Counted from the first letter of the stretch, positions 1-7,633 are shown. The stretch is DNA of 64,000 nucleotides from Actinokineospora fastidiosa (GCF_014648415.1 NZ_BMRB01000002.1:827260-891259); one strand, 5' to 3'. Program-made: numbers and translations. Notes: generated by a model not told the origin, from the sequence alone.

Positions 1-168
1 GCGCTCGAAGTTGCCGAGGCCGATGAACTCCGGCGACCCCGACACGCCGCGCCAGTCGGTCAGCGCGAGGTAGAACGCCTGCAGGTACGGGCCGATGACG
101 AAGACCAGGTACACCAGCACCGGCAGGGCCAGGAACCCGGCGACGAACTTGCCGCTGCCACGCCGCAT
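1..168 (-). CDS. ngcF: NgcF-type ABC sugar permease, N-terminal fragment
   Basis: This is the first 56 codons of a membrane permease that runs off the left edge. The N-terminus is short and basic (MRRGSGKF), followed by a hydrophobic helix (AGFLALPVLVYLVFVIGPYL) and then an ALTDWRG segment, as is usual for MalF/NgcF-type permeases. The ATG lies 3 bp after the stop of the binding-protein gene, so the two are surely co-transcribed. In the NgcEFG system of streptomycetes this subunit forms the membrane channel for N-acetylglucosamine and chitobiose. Substrate is inferred from the neighbour; the fragment alone only shows a type-I sugar permease. Confidence 0.8.
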   Translation of the reverse strand, partial: MRRGSGKFVAGFLALPVLVYLVFVIGPYLQAFYLALTDWRGVSGSPEFIGLGNFER

Positions 169-171
169 CGC

Positions 172-1578
172 TCAGCCGTTCCGCTGCTGCTTCGGGATGG
201 ACGAGTCGGCCTTCACCGCGTCGGCCTTGGCCTGCATCTCCGCGCAGAACTGGTCGGCGGTGATGCGGCCGAACATCAGCGCGTTGGTCTTGGCGCGCAG
301 CTCGGTCTCCAGCTCCTTGTACCAGTTCTCGAAGGCGTTGTAGGTGACGATGTTGTCGCCCGCGGCGCTCTGGGCGGCGGCGACGCTCTTGTTGCCGGGC
401 GAGAGCGGCAGGCCGTCCGCCGCGCCCTTGACGATGGTGATGCTGCCGGTCCGCTCGGTGAAGCCGCGCGCGCCCTCGTGGGAGAGCATGATCCGCAGGT
501 ACTCCAGGCCGCCCGCGGAGTTCTTCGCCTGCGACGGCACGATGTAGCCCTCGCCCGCGGCGGTGCGGATCGCGGCGTAGGGCATGGCGTCGCCGCCGGT
601 GACGCTCGGCAGCGGGCACATCGCGTACTCGAAGCTGTCGGGGGTCTGGTCCTTCTGCTCGTTCTCCAGCCAGGAGCCGCAGGGGAAGAAGCCGATGCGG
701 CCCTGGTTCTGCGCGGTCTGCACCTCGGTGTGGGTCAGGCCCTCGTAGGACTTGTCGAGGTACTTCGCGCCGATCTCGGCCCACGCCGCGGCCGACTGCT
801 TCACCGGGTCGGCGGTCCACGCGCCGTCGACGAGGTTGTCGATGTCGACCAGGACCTTGTTGCCGCCGATCTTGGCCGCGGAGACCAGGATCGACCAGTA
901 CTGGTAGTAGGCGGCGTTCTTGCCGGGGTAGGCGAACGGGTGCAGGCCCTTGGCCTTGATCTTGGCGCAGAGCGCGTCGAAGTCGGCCCAGGTCTGGGCG
1001 GGCTGCCAGCCGTTGGCCTCGAACAGCTTGGCGTCGTACCACAGGCCGTACGCGGTGTAGACGTACATGAGGGCGTGCGGCTTGCCGCCGACGAGACCGG
1101 CCTCGATCGAGCCGTTGACGACGCGGTCGCGCACCTTGACCTTGGGGTCGTCGATGGCGGGGGCGTCGAACAGCGGGGTGAGGTCGAGCAGCTGGTTCGC
1201 GTCGACCAGCGCGCCGAGGTCCATCAGGTCGGTGCCGGAGTTGGCGATCACGTCCGGGACGTCGCCGCCTGCGAAGCGCGGCTGCAGGGTCTGGGCGATC
1301 TGCTGGGTGGCGACGTGCTCGACCTTGGCGCCCGGGAACCGCTGGGCGTACATCGGCTCGTGGACCTCGGTGGCGTAGGCGTCGCCGAGGCCGCCCTTGA
1401 AGATGACCACCTCCAGCGCGGCGTCCTCGGCCACGCCGAAGGGGTTCTCCGGCCCGGCGTCGCCGGTCGGGCCGGTGGGGGTCTCGGCTTCGTTCCCGCC
1501 GAACGCGCACGCGGGGACGGCGGTGAGGACGGCGAGGCCGCCTAAGCCGTGCAGCATCCGACGGCGGTTGAAGGTCAT
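172..1578 (-). CDS. ngcE: N-acetylglucosamine/diacetylchitobiose-binding lipoprotein (NgcE family)
   Basis: A 468-residue extracellular solute-binding lipoprotein, the usual NgcE length. The N-terminus has a twin-arginine-like motif (NRRRML), a hydrophobic stretch and a lipobox ending in VPAC. The mature part reads like NgcE: ALEVVIFKGGLGDAYATE, LQPRFAGGDVPDVI, LLDLTPLFDAPAIDD, and a late LRIMLSHEGARGF segment. The start ATG at 1578 is preceded by AGGAG at good spacing; the open frame continues upstream but only as antisense of the ROK gene. It should bind chitin-derived GlcNAc/(GlcNAc)2 for import. The ROK repressor gene lies 26 bp upstream, and DasR-like boxes precede that gene, which supports the assignment. 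Confidence 0.88.
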   Translation of the reverse strand: MTFNRRRMLHGLGGLAVLTAVPACAFGGNEAETPTGPTGDAGPENPFGVAEDAALEVVIFKGGLGDAYATEVHEPMYAQRFPGAKVEHVATQQIAQTLQPRFAGGDVPDVIANSGTDLMDLGALVDANQLLDLTPLFDAPAIDDPKVKVRDRVVNGSIEAGLVGGKPHALMYVYTAYGLWYDAKLFEANGWQPAQTWADFDALCAKIKAKGLHPFAYPGKNAAYYQYWSILVSAAKIGGNKVLVDIDNLVDGAWTADPVKQSAAAWAEIGAKYLDKSYEGLTHTEVQTAQNQGRIGFFPCGSWLENEQKDQTPDSFEYAMCPLPSVTGGDAMPYAAIRTAAGEGYIVPSQAKNSAGGLEYLRIMLSHEGARGFTERTGSITIVKGAADGLPLSPGNKSVAAAQSAAGDNIVTYNAFENWYKELETELRAKTNALMFGRITADQFCAEMQAKADAVKADSSIPKQQRNG

Positions 1579-1604
1579 GGCGGATCTCCTTGGGGTGTGC
1601 GGGG

Positions 1605-2702
1605 TCAGCCGACCCGGGTCAGCAGGGTGTCCCGGGTCTTGGCCCGGGCGAGGACGGCCGCGCCCGCGAGCACCGGGTCGTCGCGGACCGCGGTGCGGCG
1701 GACGGGCGGCTGCGGCAGCGTCAGGGTGTGCAGCGCGCGCTCGACCCGGGCGCGCAGCCGCTCGCCGCCCGCGAGCACGACGTGGCCGCTGAGCACGACC
1801 ACGCCCGGGTCGACGACGGCGACGACCGCGGCGATGCCCAGCGCGACCCGGTGGGCGATCTCGTCGAGCGTGCTGTCGTCGGCCGTCGCCATCGCGGCGG
1901 CGGGGTTGCGGGTGTGCAGGAGCCTGCCGAGCGCGGCCCCGCCCGCGATGGACTGCAGGCCGTGCACCGAGGTGCGCCCGGTGTCCCGCGCGGTGGGGGC
2001 GCCGGGGACGGGGAGGTAGCCGATCTCGCCAGCGCCGCCGCCCGCGCCCCGGTGCAGGCGGCCGTCCAGGACCAGGGCGGTGCCGATGCCCTCGGCGCCC
2101 CAGTAGAGGGCGAAGTCGGTCTCCCCGGTCGCCGAGCGCTCGGCCTCGGCGGCGAGGTTGACGTCGTTCTCCACGGCGATGTCGGTCCGCAGCCCGTCGG
2201 CGAGCCAGTCGAGCAGGTGCGGCCGGTGCCAGCCGGGGAGGTGCGCGGCGAAGGCGAGCCTGCCGGTGCGGGGGTCGACCGCGCCGGGGACGCCGATGAC
2301 GATGTGGTCGAGGGACTCCGGCGGCGCGCCCGCGTTCGTGATGGCGGTGCGGAGGCGCTCGAGGACGTCCCCGCCCGAACGGCCGGGCGTGGGCAGCCGG
2401 TGCTCGCCGACCGTCTCGCCGGTCACCGCGACAATGCGGGCGGCTATGCGCTTGGGGGTGACGTCGACCGCGGCCGCCTTGTGGGGGCCGACGCGGTAGA
2501 CCTCGGCCGTCCGCCCGGGGAGCCCGGTGCGGGGGCCGTCGGCGGTGATGATGCCGCTCAGGCGGGTGAGCACTTGCGACACCGTGGGTTTGGAGAGCCC
2601 GCTCGCGGCGGCGATCTCCGGACGGGTGAGCGGGCCTCGGTCGATCAGCAGCGACAACACTGCCTGGTCGTTGAGCGTGCGGAGGGTGCCAGGGACCGCC
2701 AT
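1605..2702 (-). CDS. ROK-family transcriptional repressor of the ngc operon
   Basis: A 365-residue ROK protein. Residues 10-60 form a winged helix-turn-helix (LTRPEIAAASGLSKPTVSQVL), followed by an actin-like sugar-kinase fold with a phosphate-loop-like GVPGAV, a VENDVNLAAEAE motif and GGGAGEIGYLPV. The CxCGxxGC zinc motif common in ROK proteins is missing, replaced by sequence around SVHGLQSIAGG, so it is probably a dedicated regulator and not an active kinase. The ATG has a strong SD (GGAGG). It is the first gene of the ngcEF transcript, so it is likely autoregulated through the palindrome at 2722-2736, with a GlcNAc-type sugar as inducer (inference). Confidence 0.85.
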   Translation of the reverse strand: MAVPGTLRTLNDQAVLSLLIDRGPLTRPEIAAASGLSKPTVSQVLTRLSGIITADGPRTGLPGRTAEVYRVGPHKAAAVDVTPKRIAARIVAVTGETVGEHRLPTPGRSGGDVLERLRTAITNAGAPPESLDHIVIGVPGAVDPRTGRLAFAAHLPGWHRPHLLDWLADGLRTDIAVENDVNLAAEAERSATGETDFALYWGAEGIGTALVLDGRLHRGAGGGAGEIGYLPVPGAPTARDTGRTSVHGLQSIAGGAALGRLLHTRNPAAAMATADDSTLDEIAHRVALGIAAVVAVVDPGVVVLSGHVVLAGGERLRARVERALHTLTLPQPPVRRTAVRDDPVLAGAAVLARAKTRDTLLTRVG

Positions 2703-2721
2703 GGCGCACCTCCGTGGGGGG

Positions 2722-2736
2722 TAGGAAACTTTCCTA
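2722..2736. promoter_or_regulatory. ROK operator, perfect 7-1-7 palindrome
   Basis: TAGGAAACTTTCCTA is a perfect inverted repeat 20 bp ahead of the ROK start codon. ROK repressors of actinomycetes bind AT-richer palindromes of this kind. It probably binds the adjacent ROK protein. Confidence 0.65.
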
Positions 2737-2744
2737 ACTATCGG

Positions 2745-2760
2745 GGTGGCCTAGACCACT
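2745..2760. promoter_or_regulatory. DasR-responsive element (dre), site 1 of the ngc promoter
   Basis: GGTGGCCTAGACCACT differs at two positions from the AGTGGTCTAGACCACT form of the Streptomyces DasR consensus. It lies 43-58 bp upstream of the ROK-ngcEF operon. DasR (GntR family) represses GlcNAc and chitin genes until GlcN-6-P accumulates. Confidence 0.7.
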
Positions 2761-2803
2761 CACAAGCGAACGTCCGGCCGCAGTGGTTGGCCCGATCGGC
2801 GGC

Positions 2804-2819
2804 ATAGGTCTAGACCATG
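2804..2819. promoter_or_regulatory. DasR-responsive element (dre), site 2 of the ngc promoter
   Basis: ATAGGTCTAGACCATG contains the perfect core palindrome GGTCTAGACC (2807-2816). It lies 44 bp beyond site 1, so two DasR dimers could bind on nearly the same helix face. Confidence 0.7.
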
Positions 2820-2994
2820 GATGCTGGCGTTATGGACGGCGGACGGAGGCCGTTCGCTTGGGAGAGAGGGCGAGGACGGAGGGAATGGACGCGCGGCGGC
2901 GGCTCCCCGGGCGGCGCTCGCACGGCGACGGCTCCTCCGGTGGAGGCTGCCCCGTGGGAGTTCCTTCCCCAGGGGCCTGGCCACGTGGCCCTGG

Positions 2995-3174
2995 TTCGAC
3001 GCGGCCTGGCTCGATGCCGCCTGCCTCGACGCCGCCCGGCTCCACGCCGCCTGTCTCCACGCCGCCCAGCTCTACGCCGCCTGCCTCGACGCCGCCCGGC
3101 TCGACACGGCTTGGCTCGACGCGGCTTGGCTCGACGCCGCCTGCCTCGACGCGGCCCGGCTCGATGCCGCCTGT
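2995..3174 (+). repeat. Twelve 15-bp tandem repeats encoding LDAAx pentapeptides
   Basis: Twelve consecutive 15-bp units of the form CTCGACGCCGCCTGC. Read on the + strand they give [LF][DHY][AT]A[CRWQ] repeats. Differences between units fall mainly at third positions of that frame (GAC/GAT, GCC/GCG, GCC/GCT), as if the array was once or still is translated as a pentapeptide-repeat-like segment. No convincing start, SD or full-length gene surrounds it: the open frame (about 2821-3381) has a basic, low-complexity head and runs into the 3' end of the convergent GNAT gene. The rest of the 2703-3238 gap holds only the operators and this array. Confidence 0.75.
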
Positions 3175-3238
3175 TCCGTGGGACCGCTTCCTGAGTTCTG
3201 TTCCCCGGTCCTGTTTCCTGAGCTGTTCCCAGTCTCGG

Positions 3239-3748
3239 TCAGAGTCTGCGGTAGAAGTAGACGGTCGGGCGGAGGGTGCCGGTGGGGTCGGCGGCGTAGT
3301 CGGGGATGCGGCCGGACTCGGTCCAGCCCGCTGAGCGGTAGAGGGGTTCGGCGGGGCTGTCCTCTTCGGTGTCGAGGATGAGGAGGCGCAGGCCCTCCGC
3401 GCGAGCTGCGTCCTCCGCCGTCTGCAGCAGCTTCCTGCCCAGGCCCTGGCCTCGGGCGGAGGTGTGGACCATGAGCTTGGCCAATTCGGCCCGGTGGGTT
3501 CCGTTGGGCATCCGCGACGGGCGGAGTTGGACCGTGCCGACCACGCGGCCCTCGTGCCTGGCCGCCCACAGCAGGACGCTGCCGTCGGACACGCCCGGGC
3601 GCAGGTCCAGCCACCACGCCTTGGCCTCGGCCTCGGCCAGGGGCGCCAGGAAACCGACGGACGAGCCGGTGTCGGTCACGTCGCGGAGGAGGGCGGCGAG
3701 GTCGTCGGCCGCCGAGGTGAGGCCGTCGGCGTCGAGTCGTTCGATCAC
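3239..3748 (-). CDS. GNAT-family N-acetyltransferase
   Basis: A 169-residue Gcn5-related acetyltransferase. The acetyl-CoA motif A is clear: LMVHTSARGQGLGRKLL, containing the R/Q-x-x-G-x-G loop, followed by LLILDTEEDSPAEPLYRSAG (motif B, with the Tyr that usually acts as general acid). The substrate is unknown; similar proteins acetylate small amines or peptide N-termini. I chose the GTG at 3748, which has a GGA-containing sequence 8 nt upstream. A TTG four codons earlier (3760) is also possible. The gene stands alone, 15-27 bp from the response-regulator gene upstream, so it may be read from that transcript. Confidence 0.82.
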   Translation of the reverse strand: MIERLDADGLTSAADDLAALLRDVTDTGSSVGFLAPLAEAEAKAWWLDLRPGVSDGSVLLWAARHEGRVVGTVQLRPSRMPNGTHRAELAKLMVHTSARGQGLGRKLLQTAEDAARAEGLRLLILDTEEDSPAEPLYRSAGWTESGRIPDYAADPTGTLRPTVYFYRRL

Positions 3749-3775
3749 GCTGCCATCCAAGCAGCGCAGGGCCGG

Positions 3776-4435
3776 TCAGCGGGCGAAAGCGTAACCCATG
3801 CCACGGACCGTCGTGATGTGTTCCGCGCCGAGTTTGCGGCGCAGCGCGCGCACGTACACGTCCACGATGTTCGATCCCGGGTCGAAGTCGTAGCCCCAGA
3901 CGTGGGAGAGGATCTGCTCGCGGGAGAGGACCTGGCCGGGGTGGCGCAGGAACAGTTCCAGCAGGACGAACTCGCGCGCCGTCAGCTCCACCGTCCTGGC
4001 CCCCACCTGGGCGCGCCGGGTGCGCAGGTCGAGCGACAGGTCGCCGCCGCGCAGGACGGTGACCTCCGGGGCGCGGTCGGCGCGCAGGCGCAGGCGGACG
4101 CGGGCCAGCAGCTCCTCGAAGCGGAACGGCTTCGTCATGTAGTCGTCCGCGCCGCCCTCCAGGCCCGCGACGGTGTCGTGCACCGAGTCGCGGGCCGTCA
4201 GGATGATGACCGGGGTGGTCACCTTCGCCTCCCGGACGGCGCGCAGGACGCTGAAGCCGTCGCGGCCGGGCAGGCCGATGTCGAGGACCATGAGGTCGAA
4301 GCCGCCGGTCAGCAGGAAGTCCACGGCCGTCGGACCGTCGCCGACGACGGTCGTGGCGAAGCCGTTGGCGGTCAGGCCCTTCTTGACGAACGCGGCGATG
4401 CGCTCCTCGTCCTCGGCCACTAGGATGCGGTTCAG
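3776..4435 (-). CDS. OmpR/PhoB-type response regulator
   Basis: A 219-residue two-component regulator. The receiver domain is complete: acidic pocket (VAEDEE), phospho-acceptor Asp52 in MVLDIGLPG, and Lys in MTKPF. A winged-helix output domain follows (LTAREFVLLELFLRHPGQVLS, ending VRGMGYAF). It acts with the kinase encoded just upstream. The only in-frame start that keeps the first beta strand is a CTG at 4433-4435, which overlaps the kinase stop (CTGA) and follows GGAGGGAAC at normal SD distance. A GTG five codons later would remove strand 1. A non-canonical, translationally coupled start is therefore likely. Confidence 0.88.
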   Translation of the reverse strand: MNRILVAEDEERIAAFVKKGLTANGFATTVVGDGPTAVDFLLTGGFDLMVLDIGLPGRDGFSVLRAVREAKVTTPVIILTARDSVHDTVAGLEGGADDYMTKPFRFEELLARVRLRLRADRAPEVTVLRGGDLSLDLRTRRAQVGARTVELTAREFVLLELFLRHPGQVLSREQILSHVWGYDFDPGSNIVDVYVRALRRKLGAEHITTVRGMGYAFAR

Positions 4436-5964
4436 CGGTTCCCTCCTCGGTCGGCGGGCAGGTCGATGCCGAAGGACGCGCCCTGGCCGGGCACGGACAC
4501 CAGCCGGACCCCGCCGCCGTGCGCCTCGGCGATCGCGCGGACGATGGCCAGGCCGAGCCCGGCGCCGGAGCGGTGCGCCGAGGCCCCGCCGGTGGCGCCC
4601 CGGCTGAACCGGTCGAAGATCTTCGACTGGTCCCCCGGCGGCACGCCCGGCCCGCGGTCGGTGACCCAGAACGCCACCCTGCCGTCCAGCATGGACGAGC
4701 CGATCAGCACGTCGTCGCCGTCGCCGGTGTGCTGGACGGCGTTCTGCGCCAGCTGCACCATCGCCTGCGTGACCCGCTGCGGGTCGACGTGCGCCACGCC
4801 CTCGCCGATGGCCTCCACCAGCCACCTGCGGTCGGCGATGGCCCGGACCTTGGCGTAGATGTCGCTGGTCAGCTCCGCCACCTCGACCGGCTCCACCCGC
4901 ACGAAGTCGGGCCGCTCCGCCTTGGCCAGCACCAGCAGGTCGGCCACGATGCGGTTCATCCGGTCCAGCTCGTCGGTGCACAGCCGCACGACGGCGGCGC
5001 GGTCGGCCGGGTCGTCGCCCATCAGCTCCAGGTGTCCGCGCACGATCGTGATCGGGGTGCGCAGCTCGTGGCTGGCGTCGTCGACGAACTGCCGCTGCGC
5101 GGCGAACGCCTGCTCCAGCCGGTCCAGCATCGCGTTGAACTGCTCGGCCAGCGCGGCGATGTCGTCGTTGCCGTTGACCGGGATGCGCTGGGTCAGGTCG
5201 TGCTCGCCGATCTCGGCGGCGGCCTGGCGCACGAGCCGCACCGGGGCCAGGATCTGGCCTGCCACCACCCAGGCCGCGACCCCGGCGAACAGCAGGCCGA
5301 GCACGCTGACCAGCACCAGCGTCTGGATCGTCTCGCTGACCTCGGCCCGGTCCCGGTCGACGAGGTACCCGACGACGAACGCGCCGCTGTCCCCCGGGTT
5401 CGCCGAGTGCACGACCGGGGCCTTCACCCAGCGCATCTCCCCGGCGTCGGTGGGCGCCGACCCGCTGGTGTCGGCCGAGCCCAGGATCGGCATGAGCACG
5501 TCGGGCCGGTCGGCGAGCGGGAACGGCTCGGCCCGGTTCTGCCGCAGCGCCTCGCCGGTCTCGACCGGGCCGATCCAGCCGACGAGCACCTCGTCGTCGT
5601 CGGGGAACTGACGCTGCAGATGGTTGTAGAGCAGTTCGTAGACGTCGCGGAACGGCTGCTGGGTCGCCCGGTCGACGCCGCTCTCGGCGACCTCCTGCAG
5701 CTCCTGGACCTCCTGTTGCAGCGCGGCGCTGACCTGGGCGTCCACCCGCTGCATGAGCAGGTTGCGGGTCACCACCGTCACGGTCAGCGAGACCACCGCC
5801 ATCAGCAGCAGCATCCAGGCCATGATCCGCGCGCGGGCGGGCACCACTCGCCTGCGCCGGGCGACCGGGAGCGGACCGGACAGCGGCGAGCGGTCGGGGT
5901 CCGTCGACGGCGCGGCGGCTCCCCGCGGCGGCCCGACCGCGGGGCTGCCGTCAGTCGCCGTCAT
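4432..5964 (-). CDS. Membrane sensor histidine kinase (HAMP-HisKA-HATPase)
   Basis: A 510-residue sensor kinase. It has a cytoplasmic Pro/Arg-rich head, TM1 near residues 46-66, an extracellular sensor of about 150 residues, TM2 near 215-238, a HAMP linker, the phospho-acceptor His299 in DDASHELRTPIT, then an HATPase domain with N-box (LAQNAVQHT), G1 (DRGPGVPP) and G2 (GAGLGLAIV). The gene starts 2 bp after the stop of the small secreted acidic protein and its stop overlaps the start of the cognate regulator, so three genes form one operon. The signal is unknown. Confidence 0.9.
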   Translation of the reverse strand: MTATDGSPAVGPPRGAAAPSTDPDRSPLSGPLPVARRRRVVPARARIMAWMLLLMAVVSLTVTVVTRNLLMQRVDAQVSAALQQEVQELQEVAESGVDRATQQPFRDVYELLYNHLQRQFPDDDEVLVGWIGPVETGEALRQNRAEPFPLADRPDVLMPILGSADTSGSAPTDAGEMRWVKAPVVHSANPGDSGAFVVGYLVDRDRAEVSETIQTLVLVSVLGLLFAGVAAWVVAGQILAPVRLVRQAAAEIGEHDLTQRIPVNGNDDIAALAEQFNAMLDRLEQAFAAQRQFVDDASHELRTPITIVRGHLELMGDDPADRAAVVRLCTDELDRMNRIVADLLVLAKAERPDFVRVEPVEVAELTSDIYAKVRAIADRRWLVEAIGEGVAHVDPQRVTQAMVQLAQNAVQHTGDGDDVLIGSSMLDGRVAFWVTDRGPGVPPGDQSKIFDRFSRGATGGASAHRSGAGLGLAIVRAIAEAHGGGVRLVSVPGQGASFGIDLPADRGGNR

Positions 5965-5966
5965 GG

Positions 5967-6299
5967 TCAGTCGCCGTCGTCGCGATCGTCGTCGGCATAG
6001 TCGGATTCGTCGCCGTCTTCGGATTCGTCGCTGTCGTCAGATTCGTCGTCGCCATCATCGTCACCACCGTCCACGGGGGGCGCGGGCGAGACCACGCGGG
6101 GCCGCGTCGTGCCGATCGCCGAACTCGGCGGCGTCGACGTCGTGCGCGGGCCGGTGACCTCGCCGATCCGGACTTCGGTGGGGACCTGCGGCACGGGATC
6201 GTCGGCGAGGGCGTAGCTGGCGGCCGCGGCGCACAGCGGCAGCGCGACGACCGCGAGCAGCACGGCCGTGCGGGGGCTGGGCGACGCCATGCCAGTCAT
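5967..6299 (-). CDS. Small secreted protein with Asp/Ser-rich acidic tail
   Basis: A 110-residue protein. Residues 1-32 are a signal peptide or single membrane anchor (TAVLLAVVALPLCAAAASYA). The middle is Pro/Thr-rich and the last 35 residues are almost only Asp, Glu and Ser (GGDDDGDDESDDSDESEDGD). It is the first gene of the kinase/regulator operon (2-bp gap), so it may present a cation-binding or charge-sensing tail to the sensor outside the membrane; this is inference from position and composition. I recognise no family. The ATG at 6299 follows GAGGAG closely; a second ATG at 6290 is an alternative. Confidence 0.72.
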   Translation of the reverse strand: MTGMASPSPRTAVLLAVVALPLCAAAASYALADDPVPQVPTEVRIGEVTGPRTTSTPPSSAIGTTRPRVVSPAPPVDGGDDDGDDESDDSDESEDGDESDYADDDRDDGD

Positions 6300-6309
6300 C
6301 CTCTCCTCG

Positions 6310-6337
6310 ATCCCGGGGTCCTGGATGAACCCGGGAT
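6310..6337. terminator. Hairpin after the STAS gene
   Basis: ATCCCGGG and CCCGGGAT form an 8-bp perfect stem with a 12-nt loop. It lies 15 bp after the STAS stop and ahead of the acidic-protein operon, on the minus strand. There is no T-run. Confidence 0.4.
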
Positions 6338-6351
6338 GAGGATTCCCTCAT

Positions 6352-6678
6352 CTACGGCTGGGTGAACAATTGCGCCAGACCGGTCAGCTCCAGGGTGCGG
6401 CGCACCCTCGGGTCCATGGCCACGACGCGCAGCTTCCCCTGGCCCTTATTGACCAGCTGATACGCGCGCACCAGCGCGGCGATGCCCGCGGAGTCGCAGA
6501 ACGGGACGGCAGCGAGGTCCAGGTCGACGCGCGCGCCGTCGTCCACGGGGATCTCGTCGAGCACCGCGACGAAGTCCGGCGCCGTCTGGTAGTCCAGTTC
6601 GCCGTCGAGCACCACCGTGTGCCCACCGTCCACCGCCGCGAGATGGCTCACCACGAGCCGTGCCGGTTCAGCGCTCAC
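6352..6678 (-). CDS. STAS-domain anti-anti-sigma factor
   Basis: A 108-residue single STAS domain. The core is typical of SpoIIAA/RsbV-type proteins: VVLDGELDYQTAPDF, VDLDLAAVPFCDSAGIAALV with the serine after Asp (DSAG) that a partner kinase phosphorylates, and a C-terminal LELTGLAQLF. In its unphosphorylated state such a protein binds an anti-sigma kinase and frees a sigma factor. No partner kinase or sigma gene is adjacent. GTG at 6678 was chosen because the STAS fold begins about nine residues later; a GTG 11 codons upstream is also possible. Confidence 0.82.
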   Translation of the reverse strand: MSAEPARLVVSHLAAVDGGHTVVLDGELDYQTAPDFVAVLDEIPVDDGARVDLDLAAVPFCDSAGIAALVRAYQLVNKGQGKLRVVAMDPRVRRTLELTGLAQLFTQP

Positions 6679-6758
6679 CGCGTCCGCCCAACTCCTGTCC
6701 GTCCCGCTCACCGCCGACTTCGGCCGACACCCGCCCAGATACCCGCGCGCCGCCCCGC

Positions 6759-7142
6759 TCACACCGACGGTTTCGCGTTCAGGGTCTCCACCAGGGCCAG
6801 CGCGGCGATCGACGTGCCCGCGGCGACGTCGACCAGGATGGCCATGGCGGTGTCCGCGCCGAAACCGTAGTTCAGCACGAACGGGGACACCAGCAGCCAC
6901 AGGCCCAGGCCCAGGGCGATCCCGGACGCGGTGCGCAGCCGGACCCGGCGGGCGACGCGGACGACGCCGAGCGCGATGGCGAGCAGGCCTGCGACCCGGT
7001 CGTTCCAGGGCGCGTCGAAGCCGCGGTCGGCGCCGTAGACGCCGGTCACGGAGAACACGACCAGCCAGGCGCCCAGCACCAGCAGCACCCCGCTGACCAG
7101 GCCGGGCACCTGCGTGGCCGCCTCGGGGACGCGCCTGGTCAC
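6759..7142 (-). CDS. SPW-repeat integral membrane protein
   Basis: A 127-residue protein with four predicted membrane helices in two similar halves (VSGVLLVLGAWLVVFSV... and ASGIALGLGLWLLVSPFVL...). The spacing of Trp and the LLVSPFVL motif match the SPW-repeat family of small actinobacterial membrane proteins. Function unknown. The GTG start overlaps the stop of the upstream gene (GTGA), so the pair is translationally coupled. Confidence 0.7.
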   Translation of the reverse strand: MTRRVPEAATQVPGLVSGVLLVLGAWLVVFSVTGVYGADRGFDAPWNDRVAGLLAIALGVVRVARRVRLRTASGIALGLGLWLLVSPFVLNYGFGADTAMAILVDVAAGTSIAALALVETLNAKPSV

Positions 7143-7633
7143 GGGGCCGCCAGCGCGGTCAGCTCGGGGCAGGGGGCGCTGCGGGCCAGGGCGAGCACGC
7201 GCAGCGCGGTGCGCACGTCGGCGCCCGCGGCCAGGGCGGCGGCCCGGCCGCTGGTGGTGATGCCGACGGTGGGCCCGGCCGCCAGCCGCCCCAGCTCGCC
7301 GACCAGCGACTTCGCCGGGATCACCAGGTCGAGGCCGACCGGGACCGGGGCCTCGGCGCGCACGGTCAGCCCCAGCAGCGGCGCGTCGGCGGTGAGCACC
7401 TGCCAGCGCGCGACGCCGTCGAGCAGCGTGAAGGAGTGCCTGCCGTCGATGCGGCCCTGGAGCGCGCGCCCGCCGGGGGCGCGGCGCAGGTGCCGGTCGT
7501 CGACGACCACGGCGAACACCGGCCAGAGGTCGGCGACCGCCGGGTCGACGTGCTGGGACTCCCCCCTCGGCCAGAGCAGCAGCGCCTCGCTGGCGAGCAG
7601 GACGGTGGTCCGCGCGTCGATCGTCCCCGTCAT
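7139..7633 (-). CDS. Hypothetical protein, 164 aa
   Basis: No family recognised. The protein is soluble in appearance and Ala/Leu/Arg-rich, with alternating short hydrophobic strands (TTVLLASEALLLW, VFAVVVDD, WQVLTADAPLLGLTV). It begins at an ATG and its stop overlaps the start of the SPW membrane protein, forming a two-gene operon divergent from a two-component system that starts about 100 bp away. It may work with the membrane protein; nothing more can be said. Confidence 0.6.
   Translation of the reverse strand: MTGTIDARTTVLLASEALLLWPRGESQHVDPAVADLWPVFAVVVDDRHLRRAPGGRALQGRIDGRHSFTLLDGVARWQVLTADAPLLGLTVRAEAPVPVGLDLVIPAKSLVGELGRLAAGPTVGITTSGRAAALAAGADVRTALRVLALARSAPCPELTALAAP

Noticed and set aside
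1579-2709. Open frame upstream of the ngcE start, giving an 845-codon frame in total
   Set aside because: It is antisense/out-of-frame to the ROK gene, very rich in Arg and Pro, and the ATG at 1578 with its SD and lipoprotein signal is clear.
2821-3381. Pentapeptide-repeat protein gene over the 15-bp array
   Set aside because: No SD, a basic low-complexity N-terminus, and its end overlaps the GNAT gene by 143 bp. Kept only as a repeat and a finding.
4519-6000. Long + strand open frame opposite the sensor kinase
   Set aside because: Typical high-GC shadow frame: composition of Arg, His, Gly and Val, no domain, while the minus strand encodes a full kinase.
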